Positions 29,270 to 36,181 of a DNA stretch of 44,582 nt are shown here, piece after piece. Position 1 is the first letter of the stretch; each line of letters starts with the position of its first letter. The position numbers and the translations under genes were made by a program. Origin of the DNA: a virus; IMG/VR virus record IMGVR_UViG_3300031554_000002, positions 1 through 44,582 of that record; one strand, written 5' to 3'. Under the pieces are notes generated by a model, which worked only from the letters and a program-made list of their open reading frames with translations, was not told the origin of the DNA and did no database searches.

Positions 29270-29298
29270 CTGGTATACACCCGTAGGGTATTTAATGC
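29270..29298 (-). promoter_or_regulatory. Minus-strand promoter candidate overlapped by the dyad
   Basis: Read on the minus strand: TTGCAT (complement of 29293-29298), 17-base spacer, TATACC (about 29270-29275). Only about half of each hexamer matches consensus. The 28-base dyad at 29282-29309 lies across it, which would let a bound repressor block the minus-strand operon. Confidence 0.35.
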
Positions 29299-29309
29299 AA
29301 TACCCTACG
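29282..29309. promoter_or_regulatory. Perfect 11-bp dyad operator
   Basis: CGTAGGGTATT (29282-29292) and AATACCCTACG (29299-29309) are perfect complements around TAATGC. It lies between divergent operons (29243 leftward, 29376 rightward), the typical place of a repressor operator. Not a terminator: it is AT-containing and lacks a T-run. Confidence 0.75.
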
Positions 29310-29321
29310 ACCACTATTTTG

Positions 29322-29338
29322 CATCAATCTTCTTGATG
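29322..29338. repeat. Second small dyad in control region
   Basis: CATCAA (29322-29327), spacer TCTTC, TTGATG (29333-29338), next to the putative rightward -35 at 29341. Possible second operator or activator half-site pair. Confidence 0.4.
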
Positions 29339-29340
29339 AC

Positions 29341-29376
29341 TTGATAGAAGTTGTCTATGGTGGTAGGATGTAGGCA
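29341..29376 (+). promoter_or_regulatory. Rightward promoter candidate (leaderless)
   Basis: TTGATA (29341-29346), 17-base spacer, TAGGAT (29364-29369), then six bases and the ATG of the first gene at 29376. The geometry equals that of the promoter at 13746. The -10 is weaker than there. Confidence 0.5.
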
Positions 29377-29666
29377 TGGGCGATCGCGATGAGCGGGGCA
29401 AGTTCCTGAAGGGGCATACCATCCAGCCGAGCGATGATGAAAGGCCGACTGGATTAGCTCGCGTGGACAGCCAGCCCATTCTGAGCGCTGAACAGGTGCA
29501 GCGTGCCCTATCTGGGTATATCATTGGGCAACTAGGCTACAAGAAGGAACAACTCACCTGCCTCAAGCTACTCGGCGAGCTACATGGGCTGTGGGGGCCG
29601 GGGCGCAAGCCCCCAGCGTCAGGCGACAAGCCCAAAGCGGAGGGATTTCGTGTCGCCGAACCCTAG
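29376..29666 (+). CDS. Possible small terminase subunit or packaging-related protein
   Basis: 96 residues. RDERGKFLKGH is the typical start of phage small terminases and the segment KEQLTCLKLLGELHGLWGPG resembles their L-x-ALELLGKHLGLF end of the helical core. The Ser/Asp-rich gap and the short length are unusual, and no HTH is clear. No other small terminase was recognised, and the large subunit is 3.3 kb downstream. The ATG lies at the predicted transcription start without a ribosome-binding site. Confidence 0.4.
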   Translation: MGDRDERGKFLKGHTIQPSDDERPTGLARVDSQPILSAEQVQRALSGYIIGQLGYKKEQLTCLKLLGELHGLWGPGRKPPASGDKPKAEGFRVAEP

Positions 29667-29683
29667 CCAAACCTCCCCAATAA

Positions 29684-29800
29684 CGCGCCATGCCCCAAGT
29701 TCGTATCTGATTTACTTTACCTATGCAACATAGTGCGATCTTTCTCGCGTCCAGGGGCGCTGTGAAAACCAGGGGGGACACCGAAGCGCGGGATGGCGCG
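29684..29800. repeat. Long-range inverted repeat in gene-free stretch
   Basis: CGCGCCAT (29684-29691) and ATGGCGCG (29793-29800) bracket a 175-base region without a gene (29667-29841). Eight pairs over a 101-base gap is modest and could be chance. Confidence 0.3.
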
Positions 29801-29820
29801 TATATGGAGGTATTCATCTT

Positions 29821-29830
29821 TAGCACACGT
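29821..29830 (+). repeat. TAGCACACGT motif, copy 1 of 3
   Basis: TTTAGCACACGT just before the AGGAGG of the gene at 29842. The same ten bases recur at 30058 and 30282, each at the head of a gene and about 230 bases apart. Confidence 0.6.
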
Positions 29831-29841
29831 AGGAGGATGGG

Positions 29842-30048
29842 GTGAAAGCGTATCAGATGCGCGGCTTTATGACTCACGCCGATCTTGAGGACGCCCAATT
29901 GTGCGATCCTCTCAATGGGTTTTCCTTGCACGAAATATCAGAGGAGCTACTTTCCTCCCTTGAGGACTGGCGGCGGAAAATGGCAACCTCGGTTAGAGAG
30001 GAGGACGCGCCAGCGAGGGTAACTGTTCTGGTGCTTGTTGAGGAGTAG
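29842..30048 (+). CDS. Small acidic protein
   Basis: 68 residues from GTG 29842 with AGGAGG (29831-29836). Motif-poor; the C-terminal ARVTVLVLVEE is a beta strand. Preceded by TAGCACACGT. Function unknown. Confidence 0.5.
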   Translation: MKAYQMRGFMTHADLEDAQLCDPLNGFSLHEISEELLSSLEDWRRKMATSVREEDAPARVTVLVLVEE

Positions 30049-30057
30049 GGCCGTTTT

Positions 30058-30067
30058 TAGCACACGT
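30058..30067 (+). repeat. TAGCACACGT motif, copy 2 of 3
   Basis: Follows a stop codon by nine bases and overlaps the possible GTG start at 30066 of the next gene. Confidence 0.6.
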
Positions 30068-30284
30068 GGAACGGAGGCCTATGGTGATCTACTCTGATGG
30101 CAGAAGGATTCGTCTTCGGTGGCGTCGTCTTTTCCTGGGCACGCTCCTCGTGCGCATTGGCTTGCGCTTGCGTCTCGCGTGGTTACAGCGGTTGGCCCTA
30201 TCGCTTGTGTTCATAGAGCATCGTTTTCCTGGCGGCAAGTGGCAGAGAACGGAGTCTATGACCTATTGGTGCAAGGGGTCTTAG
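30066..30284 (+). CDS. Small basic protein, start uncertain
   Basis: 72 residues from GTG 30066, or 67 from ATG 30081 or 66 from GTG 30084, both of which have GGAGG at 30073-30077. Very rich in Arg and Leu (LRWRRLFLGTLLVRIGLRLR), so it may bind nucleic acid or membrane. Its stop TAG is part of the third motif copy. Confidence 0.45.
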   Translation: MERRPMVIYSDGRRIRLRWRRLFLGTLLVRIGLRLRLAWLQRLALSLVFIEHRFPGGKWQRTESMTYWCKGS

Positions 30285-30291
30285 CACACGT
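30282..30291 (+). repeat. TAGCACACGT motif, copy 3 of 3
   Basis: The TAG is the stop of the preceding gene and the GTG overlapping its end (30290) can start the next, so the motif joins two genes. Confidence 0.6.
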
Positions 30292-30547
30292 GGGGAGGGT
30301 TAAGGATGTTTGGGTTATTGAGACGGCGGGTTATCCCGAACAAAGCTTCTTCTTCGGCGTGGCGACTTCCCTAGAGAAAGCCATAGCGTATCTCAAGGAA
30401 GCTTGGGGGGCACCTTACAGGGTAGAATGGTGGGAGTTGGAAGAATATGACGACTGCTTTGAGATAGAGGCTAGGCACTTCTACGTTCGGGACCACTCGT
30501 GCGCCCACAGGGAGAGGTACAGAATAACGAAGTATGACCTGCACTAG
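30290..30547 (+). CDS. Hypothetical protein with aromatic-acidic core
   Basis: 85 residues from GTG 30290. DVWVIETAGYPEQSFFFGV, a helix (SLEKAIAYLKEAWG), then EWWELEEYDDCFEIEARHFYV. Small alpha/beta, acidic. AAGGGG lies 13 bases before GTG, so initiation may rely on coupling. The longer frame upstream overlaps the previous gene and looks like its shadow. Confidence 0.5.
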   Translation: MGRVKDVWVIETAGYPEQSFFFGVATSLEKAIAYLKEAWGAPYRVEWWELEEYDDCFEIEARHFYVRDHSCAHRERYRITKYDLH

Positions 30548-30809
30548 ATGGCACCGTTTGGGGGAACGTTGTGAATGTGGGCGCCTTACGATACCCACAA
30601 GGTTCTACTACAAGGAGACGGGGCAAAAGATACACGGCCACGCCGTAATCGAGGACTTATCCCACGACAAGGCGGAAGCGGCGTATTTGGAGTTACGCGG
30701 GGAACGCCTAGTGTTACCTAGAGCCGAGGAATTAGAACAGATAGAAAAGCCACATACGACTAATAAAAAGCCATATGCGAAGAAACCGAAGCGATTAAGG
30801 AGGAAGTGA
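30534..30809 (+). CDS. Small cysteine/basic-tail protein
   Basis: 91 residues. N-terminal CTRWHRLGERCECG gives a possible zinc site; C-terminal KPYAKKPKRLRRK is strongly basic and its codons (AAGGAGGAAGTG) serve as ribosome-binding site for the next gene. A degenerate copy of this tail appears at 31440-31506. Confidence 0.5.
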   Translation: MTCTRWHRLGERCECGRLTIPTRFYYKETGQKIHGHAVIEDLSHDKAEAAYLELRGERLVLPRAEELEQIEKPHTTNKKPYAKKPKRLRRK

Positions 30810-30946
30810 TGGGGAAAATCATGCTTACGCCGTCCCAAGCGGCAGAATACTATGCCGCAAAGATGCAGGCCCAACTCGCAATGTGGCAGGCCGAGATAGC
30901 ATGGAAGGCGGCTAAGGAGGCACTGGAGCGAACTAAGGGGGAGTGA
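30809..30946 (+). CDS. 45-residue helical protein
   Basis: One long amphipathic helix (AAEYYAAKMQAQLAMWQAEI, then WKAAKEALERTKGE). ATG overlaps the previous stop (TGATG), and the end GGGGGAGTGATG is the repeated junction motif of this operon. Function unknown. Confidence 0.5.
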   Translation: MGKIMLTPSQAAEYYAAKMQAQLAMWQAEIAWKAAKEALERTKGE

Positions 30947-31125
30947 TGGAATACATGGTGCGAGTCCCATTTCCCGATAGGATGGACAAAATAACCAAGG
31001 ACACGCTTCTCAAAGTTGCCCTTCACGCTTTGGAGCGGGGCATCATGGCTGAGGTAGCACGGAGTTATACGTTTTCTGGCAGGCGCGTTGGGAAGTCCTT
31101 TGAGATGACAGCTAAGGGGGAGTGA
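30946..31125 (+). CDS. Small protein, unknown
   Basis: 59 residues from ATG 30946: RVPFPDRMDKITKDTLLKV then LERGIMAEVARSYTFSGRR. It ends TAKGE with GGGGGAGTGATG at the junction, so the next gene's ribosome-binding site lies in its last codons. Function unknown. Confidence 0.5.
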   Translation: MEYMVRVPFPDRMDKITKDTLLKVALHALERGIMAEVARSYTFSGRRVGKSFEMTAKGE

Positions 31126-31397
31126 TGGGTCTTAGCGTCGAGGAGTTCAAAGAAGCGGGCGAGCGGGGCGGTTGGCGTTGCGAGCGCCTGACAGAAGGCC
31201 GCTGCTCCCTGTGCGGCGGGAACGAATGGTGCTATTCTTCCTCCGTGGTGGTAAGCGGCGAACTCTACATTGGCTTGGCCTGCGCCACCTGCCCTACAAA
31301 AAAGGGGCCATGTATCGGCCCCATAGACGGGCCGTACAAAGAGATGCAGTGGCAGAGGGACGAAATGGGCGAGACGTTCACTTGGTGGGAAATATAG
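31125..31397 (+). CDS. Small zinc-binding protein
   Basis: 90 residues from ATG 31125. CERLTEGRCSLCGGNEWC and LACATC supply up to six Cys for a zinc site; the tail is ETFTWWEI. Stop TAG is within ATATAGGGGGAG. Function unknown. Confidence 0.5.
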   Translation: MGLSVEEFKEAGERGGWRCERLTEGRCSLCGGNEWCYSSSVVVSGELYIGLACATCPTKKGPCIGPIDGPYKEMQWQRDEMGETFTWWEI

Positions 31398-31506
31398 GGG
31401 GAGTAACCCCACTAACCAACGCACTGTTACAGGATCGCGCCGAAGAGCTAAAACAGGAAGAAAAGCCATATGCGAGGAAGGTTCCTAAAAGGCTAAGGAG
31501 GGGGTG
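31398..31506 (+). pseudogene. Remnant of a basic-tail gene
   Basis: After the previous stop, a frame without a start codon ends AEELKQEEKPYARKVPKRLRRG, recognisably the tail of the gene at 30534 (AEELEQIEKP...KPYAKKPKRLRRK). The front half of that gene is missing here. Likely a leftover of duplication; its end still supplies AAGGAGGGGGTG for the next gene. Confidence 0.4.
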
Positions 31507-31734
31507 ATGCTGATTCGTTGTGAGGAGTGTGGGCGAATCGACTGGGGGCGAACGCTATATCATTGGCGTTCATATTTGTTCAGTGCCAGATACAGGAGAA
31601 TGTGGCGAAGGTTCGAGGCGTCGCGCAAGAAGTGGGAGAGAATGATGGAGAGGTCGCCGATCCCTCCAGGCACGGGCGCAACGATTGATATTCCACATCT
31701 CGAGGCACTGATTGCGAAGGACTTGGGGGAGTGA
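31507..31734 (+). CDS. Small Arg-rich zinc protein
   Basis: 75 residues from ATG 31507. CEECGRIDW at the N-terminus, then basic helices (RYRRMWRRFEASRKKWERMM). Ends KDLGE with the GGGGGAGTGATG junction. Possibly nucleic-acid binding. Confidence 0.5.
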   Translation: MLIRCEECGRIDWGRTLYHWRSYLFSARYRRMWRRFEASRKKWERMMERSPIPPGTGATIDIPHLEALIAKDLGE

Positions 31735-31928
31735 TGCTGCGAACGCGCATTCTCTGGTGCGATACATGCGAGGGTTGGGTTAAGGCTGTAGCCCTAGCAC
31801 AAGATATATCGTTGGGCAAGAGAATCTGTCCCATCTGCGGGCAGCCGCCCCGTGTGCTTCGCTGGGGTATAGATGAATTCACAAGAGAGCAATTAAAAAC
31901 GATGGCGCAGCCATTTTTGGGGGAGTAA
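31734..31928 (+). CDS. Small zinc-ribbon protein
   Basis: 64 residues from ATG 31734. CDTCEGW and CPICGQPP are two CxxC knuckles 22 residues apart. Ends FLGE at the repeated junction. Function unknown. Confidence 0.55.
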   Translation: MLRTRILWCDTCEGWVKAVALAQDISLGKRICPICGQPPRVLRWGIDEFTREQLKTMAQPFLGE

Positions 31929-32098
31929 TGTCAAGACCTAAGCCGCCGCCGAAGAGTCCCTGTAAGTTTTGTGGCGAAATGACCTGGGGTGGCCTTTGCC
32001 AACCTTGTTATGACGCCGAACAGCGATTCATAGGGGAATTGCAGCGGGCCGCCGAGAGGTATGTAAAATACAGGCTATCGGTGCGTAAGGGGGAGTGA
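31928..32098 (+). CDS. Small zinc-ribbon protein
   Basis: 56 residues. PCKFCG and LCQPC make a compact CxxC-CxxC knuckle, followed by a basic helix (RAAERYVKYRLSVRKGE). ATG overlaps the preceding TAA; ends at the repeated junction. Function unknown. Confidence 0.55.
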   Translation: MSRPKPPPKSPCKFCGEMTWGGLCQPCYDAEQRFIGELQRAAERYVKYRLSVRKGE

Positions 32099-32292
32099 TG
32101 GATCAAGCTGAAGCACTACGAAAATGGCTACAAAGGGCCTACATTACGGGGGAGCTAACCGCCCGATTAGAAGGCCCCATACGGCGGGGGAAAATAACCG
32201 TGGCAGAGGCCCTGGGCGTTTTAGAGCGGGTGTTGGAAGAGGCCGATTTGGTTGAGGCGGGGCCGGCGCCTTCCGCGCCACCCTCATCATAA
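32098..32292 (+). CDS. Small helical protein, last of junction-motif run
   Basis: 64 residues: helices ALRKWLQRAYITGELTARL and TVAEALGVLERVLEEADL, Pro/Ala tail (GPAPSAPPSS). No motif. Ends 14 bases before the strong promoter at 32306. Confidence 0.5.
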   Translation: MDQAEALRKWLQRAYITGELTARLEGPIRRGKITVAEALGVLERVLEEADLVEAGPAPSAPPSS

Positions 32293-32305
32293 CCAATACG
32301 ACCCC

Positions 32306-32340
32306 TTGACACCTATAGAAAAGTGCTATAATGGGAAACA
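32306..32340 (+). promoter_or_regulatory. Strong late-type promoter 1
   Basis: TTGACA (32306-32311) and TATAAT (32327-32332), the latter with the extended TGC. The 15-base spacer is short but the extended -10 compensates. The ATG of the next gene (32340) is eight bases after the -10, making a leaderless or nearly leaderless mRNA. Confidence 0.7.
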
Positions 32341-32513
32341 TGGAAGTGTTCCCGCTTTCGCGGGCTGAGAGGGAGGGCATCATGGAGATGCGCCGCCATC
32401 TTGCCGATGCCCGCAAGCGGGGGGATGAACGGTGCGACATCACATGGATATGGCACGGAGGGGAACTGCACCGCTTTGAGGTGTTGACTAAACATTTACT
32501 TAATTTGAGATAG
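32340..32513 (+). CDS. 57-residue leader protein
   Basis: From ATG 32340 (an ATG at 32331 lies inside the -10 and cannot be used). Helical N-terminal half (RAEREGIMEMRRHLADARKR) and WIWHGGELHRFEVLTKH. Its TAG is one base before the shared 25-base element. Its location between promoter and terminator suggests a leader gene whose translation could influence termination. Confidence 0.5.
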   Translation: MEVFPLSRAEREGIMEMRRHLADARKRGDERCDITWIWHGGELHRFEVLTKHLLNLR

Positions 32514-32514
32514 A

Positions 32515-32539
32515 AGGCCGATAGCAGGAAGCGAGGCCG
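32515..32539 (+). promoter_or_regulatory. 25-base late-operon element, copy 1
   Basis: Identical, base for base, to 42845-42869. Begins AGGCCGATAGCAGG and ends GCGAGGCCG, which becomes the left arm of the terminator stem. Lies between a strong promoter and the terminase operon. Confidence 0.9.
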
Positions 32540-32558
32540 CCCAAAGGGGCGGCTTTTT
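32536..32558 (+). terminator. Intrinsic terminator after element copy 1
   Basis: GCCGCCC (32536-32542) pairs with GGGCGGC (32547-32553) around AAAG, then TTTTT (32554-32558). Only 14 bases before the ATG at 32573, so downstream genes need readthrough or antitermination. Confidence 0.85.
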
Positions 32559-32572
32559 CTTATGGGGGCTTT

Positions 32573-32944
32573 ATGTTTAAGGCGAAGGAGATTGAGATAA
32601 CCGCTGATGGCAAAAGGCGATTTCCTCTATACGCGCTTATCGGTGATCGCTCTTGGCGGCGGGATTTTGGTTTTACCTGGCCAGTACCTAGCACATTTCG
32701 CTTAAGCCCGAGGCGCTACCGTTTCGTGGGGCGTCGTCCTGAGTATGGCGGTGGTGCGGGCGAATACGCCCGCCCCTGGGTACTGTGGGCGGTTCTACGC
32801 CTACGCCAGAGGGCTAAGGATTCCTTCTGGTCAGGAATGAATTGGTTGTATCGACGCGGCATCATCCATTTTAGAACACCAGAGACTATGAGGTTCCGTT
32901 GGCGTGATCTGGGACTAGGCCCCGATCCGAGAATGAAGGGGTAA
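32573..32944 (+). CDS. Protein preceding the large terminase, unknown
   Basis: 123 residues, basic and aromatic: FPLYALIGDRSWRRDFGFTW, FWSGMNWLYRRGIIHFRTPE, RWRDLGLGPDPRM. No HTH or small-terminase pattern. GGGGGCTTT precedes the ATG and it ends three bases before TerL. By position it could be a packaging accessory. Confidence 0.5.
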   Translation: MFKAKEIEITADGKRRFPLYALIGDRSWRRDFGFTWPVPSTFRLSPRRYRFVGRRPEYGGGAGEYARPWVLWAVLRLRQRAKDSFWSGMNWLYRRGIIHFRTPETMRFRWRDLGLGPDPRMKG

Positions 32945-32947
32945 TTC

Positions 32948-34324
32948 TTGGAATTCAAGCCTGTCTCCGACAACCAAAAGAGATTCGTCCTGGATGACGC
33001 GCACCGTGTCGTGATCGCTCTTGGCGGTCGCGGTTCGGGCAAGACTCACATCGCTGTCGTGAAGGCGCTCAAGACCGCCTTGGAGTATCCAGGGAGCCAG
33101 ATGAAGTTCGTAGCTCCCGACCTGGAACGACTGGATGAAGGACTTCTGAACAAGTTTAGGGAGTTGTGTCCGCCGTCCTTATTGGTCAAGGAATACATCC
33201 AGAAGCGGCGCTTTGAGCTAGCCAACGGCTGCACGATCAACTGGCGCTCAGTGGACATTCCTGGCGGACTGAGGGCAGGGGAGCAGAACCTTGACGCCTT
33301 CGATGAGGCGGCGTGGGCACCCTATTCCCAGGCCAAGCGAGCCGTTGGGGACTTGTTAGCGAACCTCCGACTAAAGGAAAGAATGTTGTGGTGTCCTAAC
33401 GAGTGGATTGGGGAGCATCCTTGGATCGAGGTTTTAGAGCGAGGGAAAGAACGGTCTTACATCAGAGTCACATACAAGCACCAACTCCTCATTACGACTA
33501 CCCCCGCCATCGGCTCTTTCATCAACGAACTCCTAGAGGCAGGAGACCCCGAAGGTATCAGGACTTATCGCCTGAAGACAGAGGAAAACGCAGGGAACCT
33601 TCGTGAAGGCTATCTCGAAGACCTGAAGGAAGCCTACACGGGTGCCCTCTTCCAGCAGGAGGCGCTGGGGGAGCTTATCGGCGTCGAGAGCGCCCACTAC
33701 CCCATGTTCGATGTGAAGCGTCACGTTATGGGGGCACCTACCGACTTCCGATTGGTTGTTGGCGGGATCGACTGGGGCTGGTCGGCCAAACTCGCCATCG
33801 TCATTTATGGGTTCACATCTTCGGGGGTTGCCTTTGGGCTGGAGGAGTTCGTTGCCGACCACGTTACCAGTGATCGGCTGATGCTCAAAGCCCAAGAACT
33901 CAGAGAGAAATACAAAGTCCAACGCTACTTCTGCGATCCCGCTGAAGGTCGCTCCATTGCCGATCTCAACATGCACGGCATCCCCGCATCGAAGGCCGTT
34001 ACGGTTGACAAGATGTATCGCGCCTCAAGGATCGCCTCTCGGTTGGAGAAAGGCCCGATGGGGACTTACAGGTTCTACCTCGACCCATCTATGAAAGAGA
34101 CGATTAGGGCTTTCCGTCTCGCGGGAGATACGGTCGAAGACCCCAAGAAAATCAAGGAAATCAAGAGCGGCAGGCCAGGGGACGACCCATTAGATGCTAC
34201 CGAATACGCCATCTGTGGGGGCGAACTGCTGATGGGCGCACCCGTTGGGGCCGTGTTTGGCCGAACCCATAAAAGGCACGAGGGGGAAAGGCCCGCCTTG
34301 TCTGTCCCGTTTCGGCTCTTGTAG
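32948..34324 (+). CDS. terL: Terminase large subunit
   Basis: 458 residues from TTG 32948 with AAGGGG upstream. Walker A GGRGSGKT (26-33), Walker B LDAFDE (115-120), and a C-terminal RNase-H-like nuclease with GGIDWGWS (about 272-279) and FCDPAEGRSIADL (about 330-345). It drives ATP-dependent DNA packaging and cuts concatemers. The rare TTG start may hold its level down. Directly followed by the portal gene. Confidence 0.93.
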   Translation: MEFKPVSDNQKRFVLDDAHRVVIALGGRGSGKTHIAVVKALKTALEYPGSQMKFVAPDLERLDEGLLNKFRELCPPSLLVKEYIQKRRFELANGCTINWRSVDIPGGLRAGEQNLDAFDEAAWAPYSQAKRAVGDLLANLRLKERMLWCPNEWIGEHPWIEVLERGKERSYIRVTYKHQLLITTTPAIGSFINELLEAGDPEGIRTYRLKTEENAGNLREGYLEDLKEAYTGALFQQEALGELIGVESAHYPMFDVKRHVMGAPTDFRLVVGGIDWGWSAKLAIVIYGFTSSGVAFGLEEFVADHVTSDRLMLKAQELREKYKVQRYFCDPAEGRSIADLNMHGIPASKAVTVDKMYRASRIASRLEKGPMGTYRFYLDPSMKETIRAFRLAGDTVEDPKKIKEIKSGRPGDDPLDATEYAICGGELLMGAPVGAVFGRTHKRHEGERPALSVPFRLL

Positions 34325-34333
34325 GAGAACAGG

Positions 34334-36181
34334 ATGCTTCCTTATACTGGCGAACTTTCAGACGAAAAGCTGACCAAGTTAGTGGCGAGGGCCAAAGAGT
34401 ATAACCAACCCACCCATGCCCTTCAAGAGAAGGCCCGCCAGTTCCGACGGATGCAACAGGAAGTCTCCATGCCACCAGGCACCAGGAAGACCGCCATCCA
34501 GGTCAGAAACGCCTTCATCTTTGAGATGGTTCACCGTATGAGTTCTGCCGTGATCCAGAACTTCCCTTGGGTTGAAGCCACCCCCGACGATATCACCCAG
34601 GAAGGGGAGCGCAGGGCTTCTAAGAAAGAGCGGCATACGGTTGCGGCCATGAAGAGGGCGGCACTAGAGGCGGGGACGCACCAAGACCCGTTTCCGAGGA
34701 TAACCTGGGCGCAGATGGGCGACGGGATGGGGGTTTCTAAGTGGCAATATCGGCCCGACAGGTGGAAGCCCTGGCCGAAAAGGAACGGCCAGAGTGCTTC
34801 CGAGTATATGAAAGCCGTTGACCGTTGGAAGATGTCCCACTTCCCCTTTATCTGGCGCTCGGTTGATCCCCTAACTTATTACCCCCTTTATGGAGATGAG
34901 GACAAAGTATTCGTTGCGGAGATCAGCCGTAGGGCTGTGGCCGACCTTGAATACACCTTCGGCGAGGATAAGGTCAAGAACGTCACGGAACTTTTAGAGT
35001 ATGGGAATAGGACAGAGAGTATTGAGTTTCAAGAACTGACCACCCTCTCTCACATCTACTATCGCGTCAACGACAAGACGATTCATAAAGTTCCTCACGG
35101 CTGCCCTTTCATTCCCTACTACGAGGCGCGGGGAATCACTACCGAGTCGAATACCCCAGGCCAAGACTCTCTACCCCTACCGTTTGGGTTGCTGAAGTAC
35201 GCACCCTTGTTGGACACCATGTTTACCGTGATCGCTGAAGGGTTCATGGTGGCGGGTATCCCAACACCGTTCTTGAAAGTAGACGCTAACAGCCCCGAAT
35301 ATGCCAGGTTGTTCGGGCCTGACGGTAGGCCTATTGAGCAGAGTATCGCGTTGGGTCAGATCAACCCCGTCCAAGGCGATCTCACACTACCCTTAGCCCA
35401 AGCGCTCCCTACCATCTTGAACGAGTCCCTGAAAAGCATCATGGGGCTTGCCGAAGCTACCATGCTACCGCCAGCGATTCGAGGACAAGGGATCGGGTCG
35501 GACTGGTCGGGTTATCTCGCCAATACCGTCCTACACGTCGTCCTGTCTCTCTTGGCGGGGCCGCTTCACAACCACGAGGCGGCTTTGAGTAAGCAAATCC
35601 GTGATTATTGGTGGGCGATTCAACATAAGTTAGGAACCGAAGTCTGGGCTTGGGCGCGGGAGAAGAGTTCCAGAGGGAGGTGGGCGTCGTTAGGCCCGCA
35701 GGACATTCGGGACTTTTACGAGGTCTACGTCCATATGCGGCCCTCGCTCCCGCGTGACGACGCTCAGAGAGCGCAAACAGGACTGCAACTCTGGCAGGCA
35801 GGGGCCATTTCGTTGAGAACCTTCCTCACTCAATGGCTGGAAATGGACTATCCAGACGAAGAGGAAGAGAGGATCATGCTCGAACGCCTCTTCAAGAGCC
35901 CTGAGATGGACGCTCTGAGATTGGCCGCATTGATGCGGCGACTCGCTCCCGACAGCCCGATCATTCAGGAGATTATGAGTAGGCTGGCCCCTGTTCTAGA
36001 GCAGCCCGCACTACCCCCAGGCCAGCCAGGGGCGCAGCCAGGACTACAGGAAGCGGGAGCGTTCGAGGCGGGGGCGCTAGGTGGTGGGGTGCCTGGTGGC
36101 GAAGGCGCGGTGCCTTTCGTTGGTGGAAGGCCGTCTGGAATGCCGACGGCTGTTCCGACGGGACCGAGAATGGGGCCATGA
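34334..36181 (+). CDS. Portal protein
   Basis: 615 residues. Long helical protein with RNAFIFEMVHRMSSAVIQNF near residue 57-77 and a central segment PFGLLKYAPLLDTM, and a C-terminal Pro/Gly/Gln-rich tail (PPGQPGAQPGLQEAG). Size and position directly after TerL fit a podoviral-size portal ring subunit that the DNA passes through. TAGGAGAACAGG precedes the ATG. Confidence 0.8.
   Translation: MLPYTGELSDEKLTKLVARAKEYNQPTHALQEKARQFRRMQQEVSMPPGTRKTAIQVRNAFIFEMVHRMSSAVIQNFPWVEATPDDITQEGERRASKKERHTVAAMKRAALEAGTHQDPFPRITWAQMGDGMGVSKWQYRPDRWKPWPKRNGQSASEYMKAVDRWKMSHFPFIWRSVDPLTYYPLYGDEDKVFVAEISRRAVADLEYTFGEDKVKNVTELLEYGNRTESIEFQELTTLSHIYYRVNDKTIHKVPHGCPFIPYYEARGITTESNTPGQDSLPLPFGLLKYAPLLDTMFTVIAEGFMVAGIPTPFLKVDANSPEYARLFGPDGRPIEQSIALGQINPVQGDLTLPLAQALPTILNESLKSIMGLAEATMLPPAIRGQGIGSDWSGYLANTVLHVVLSLLAGPLHNHEAALSKQIRDYWWAIQHKLGTEVWAWAREKSSRGRWASLGPQDIRDFYEVYVHMRPSLPRDDAQRAQTGLQLWQAGAISLRTFLTQWLEMDYPDEEEERIMLERLFKSPEMDALRLAALMRRLAPDSPIIQEIMSRLAPVLEQPALPPGQPGAQPGLQEAGAFEAGALGGGVPGGEGAVPFVGGRPSGMPTAVPTGPRMGP

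Noticed and set aside
29056-29280. 74-codon minus-strand frame
   Set aside because: It overlaps the 58-residue gene at 29067-29243 in another frame; the product is Arg/His/Trp-rich and not protein-like.
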